From Metaphire vulgaris (lineage: Eukaryota; Annelida; Clitellata; Crassiclitellata; Megascolecidae): a stretch of 64,000 nt of DNA. The notes below the pieces were generated by a model. The model was given only the letters and a program-made list of their open reading frames with translations, was not told the DNA's origin and did no database searches. Below are positions 62,849-64,000 of the stretch, piece after piece (position 1 is the stretch's first letter; each line of letters starts with the position of its first letter). Location of the stretch: NCBI GenBank assembly GCA_018105865.1, contig CM030836.1, positions 18,303,503-18,367,502 of the forward strand. The letters are read 5' to 3'. Position numbers and translations under genes: made by a program.

Positions 62849-63024
62849 CAGTGTTTATTCTAGGCCTTCTCTGGGGGAATCCCCCAGTTTTAAAATCCCC
62901 CAAATTTTTTATATGTTGGCTGGGTATGGAAATCCCCCCCAAAGTGCAGAGACTAAGGCCTTGCCCCCCCCCCCCAAACATTTCAAAATCCCCTCCAATG
63001 TCAAGGTGGCTAGAATAAACACTG
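62849..63024. mobile_element. hAT-like element family D, copy 3
   Basis: CAGTGTTTATTCTAGGCC to GCTAGAATAAACACTG, in the opposite orientation to the other two. The exact 8-bp duplication GTTCAAAG flanks it (62841-62848 and 63025-63032). It lies 3' of LSM8. Confidence 0.92.
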
Positions 63025-63814
63025 GTTCAAAGTGGTTTTGTAGTATTACTGCTGTATTAAAAACCACTGTTATACTTGTATTGATCAAGATTGTATTGCT
63101 GTGCAGTCATTGCGTTTTGCAACAAGTGTTGTATTTAATATTTACTAGAAGATACTTAATTTGTCTTTAGCGTAATACATTTTATCATTTGACATTACAA
63201 TTTCAAGCTGATGCCACATGCTTGTCCAGTCCAAAGATAGTAAAAATTAGAATGTTAAAGTGAAGTGGCACTGGTGATTGTATTTATTCTACTTTAGTGG
63301 AATGTAGTATGAAAGTTGCCATCGGTGTTGTTTTATAGGTTGTTTATCAATCGAGTAAATCAGTTTATTAGTGTTGGATCATAAATCAAAGAAAAAATCT
63401 TTGCAAAATCTAAAGAATAACTACAGAAACTTATGTTATTGAGTGTGCAGTTAGGGATTGGCAGTACATGTGAGATACTAAAAGGAGAGGCAGAAGAGAA
63501 CTATATCTCTACTAAAGCTGCCTTCAAATTTATTTATTATCAAGCAAAATGTCACATTAGGATTATTGTAATATATTCTGTATATCACAATTTATCAATC
63601 TGGTAGTAGCACAATAGTGCAGGAAAGTAGGTTTGGTGGGCGGGTTGGTTGGAATTCAAGTGGTTAGTGTTTGGAGATAGTGGATATCATGACAGATTTT
63701 TTAATGTAGAAATAGAACTCATTTGTTTAATAGTTCTTGGTAAAGTATTACACATGCATGCATAGCTTGATTTAAAGTGGCTTAGGAGGTATTACTGCCT
63801 GCGTGAAAACCACT

Positions 63815-63893
63815 AGGGGTGCTAACGGGGCTTGAACATATTCCGTCAGCCTACCGCTCCAGCGCGTAACCCACTATGCCATCTTCCGCCCCA
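63815..63893 (-). repeat. tRNA-derived SINE-like head
   Basis: Minus strand: GATGGCATAGTGGGTTACGC matches box A and ATGTTCAAGCCCCG matches box B, separated by about 30 bp. The 3' portion is not recognisable. Confidence 0.55.
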
Positions 63894-64000
63894 CACATAT
63901 CCTGGGACCTGTGAGAAATGTAGTTCTACTTCTTAGTGATGTTCTTGACTTCTTGTTTGTCTGGTTGAATAGCTGATTGTATAATTGCGGATTAAATGAC

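Larger units (their letters stand above)
62309..64000. other. Downstream of LSM8
   Basis: LSM8 3' UTR, the family D element 62849-63024 and a tRNA-derived SINE head near 63815-63893. No gene seen. Confidence 0.65.

Overview
The window is animal nuclear DNA with long introns. It carries five complete or nearly complete protein-coding genes whose exons I joined by splice sites, reading phase and protein family similarity. Telomere-type TTAGGG runs, a POT1 gene, a Nanchung/OCR-type TRPV channel, many hAT-like and piggyBac-like miniature elements and LINE tails fit a marine invertebrate. The dense palindrome TAGGCCTA makes me favour an echinoderm or other ambulacrarian, but this is a guess from general impression and not proven.

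Layout. 0.1-3.5 kb: RFC5 (minus, 11 exons, 333 aa), the clamp-loader ATPase subunit. 4.8-17.7 kb: a TRPV ion channel (minus, 17 exons, about 780 aa) whose introns are packed with microsatellites and hAT-like elements. 17.7-21 kb: intergenic repeats and one exon-like piece I cannot identify. 21.1-25.5 kb: PIGL (minus, 7 exons, 260 aa), the GlcNAc-PI de-N-acetylase of GPI-anchor synthesis. 25.5-29.5 kb: intergenic, with a LINE fragment and two inverted-repeat elements. 29.6-41.1 kb: POT1 (plus, 17 exons, 938 aa), the telomere single-strand binding protein, here with an unusual 240-residue N-terminal extension. 41.1-43.8 kb: intergenic LINE debris. 43.8-58.8 kb: IARS1, cytosolic isoleucyl-tRNA synthetase (plus, 26 exons, 1183 aa). 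60.2-62.3 kb: LSM8 (plus, 4 exons, 96 aa), a U6 snRNA Sm-like protein. 62.3-64 kb: repeats.

The genes are mostly unrelated housekeeping functions (replication, telomere, translation, splicing, GPI anchors) plus one sensory channel; nothing suggests an operon or a shared pathway. RFC5 and POT1 both act on chromosome replication or telomeres but are 26 kb apart on opposite strands.

Most striking points: the extended POT1 with a tandem-repeat linker; 13 copies of an 80-bp piggyBac-like miniature element confined to introns of RFC5, PIGL, POT1 and IARS1 and absent from the TRPV region, one sitting inside a splice donor; ten hAT-like insertions with exact 8-bp target duplications, one nested in another; and 17 exact TAGGCCTA palindromes, all between 4.4 and 27.3 kb.
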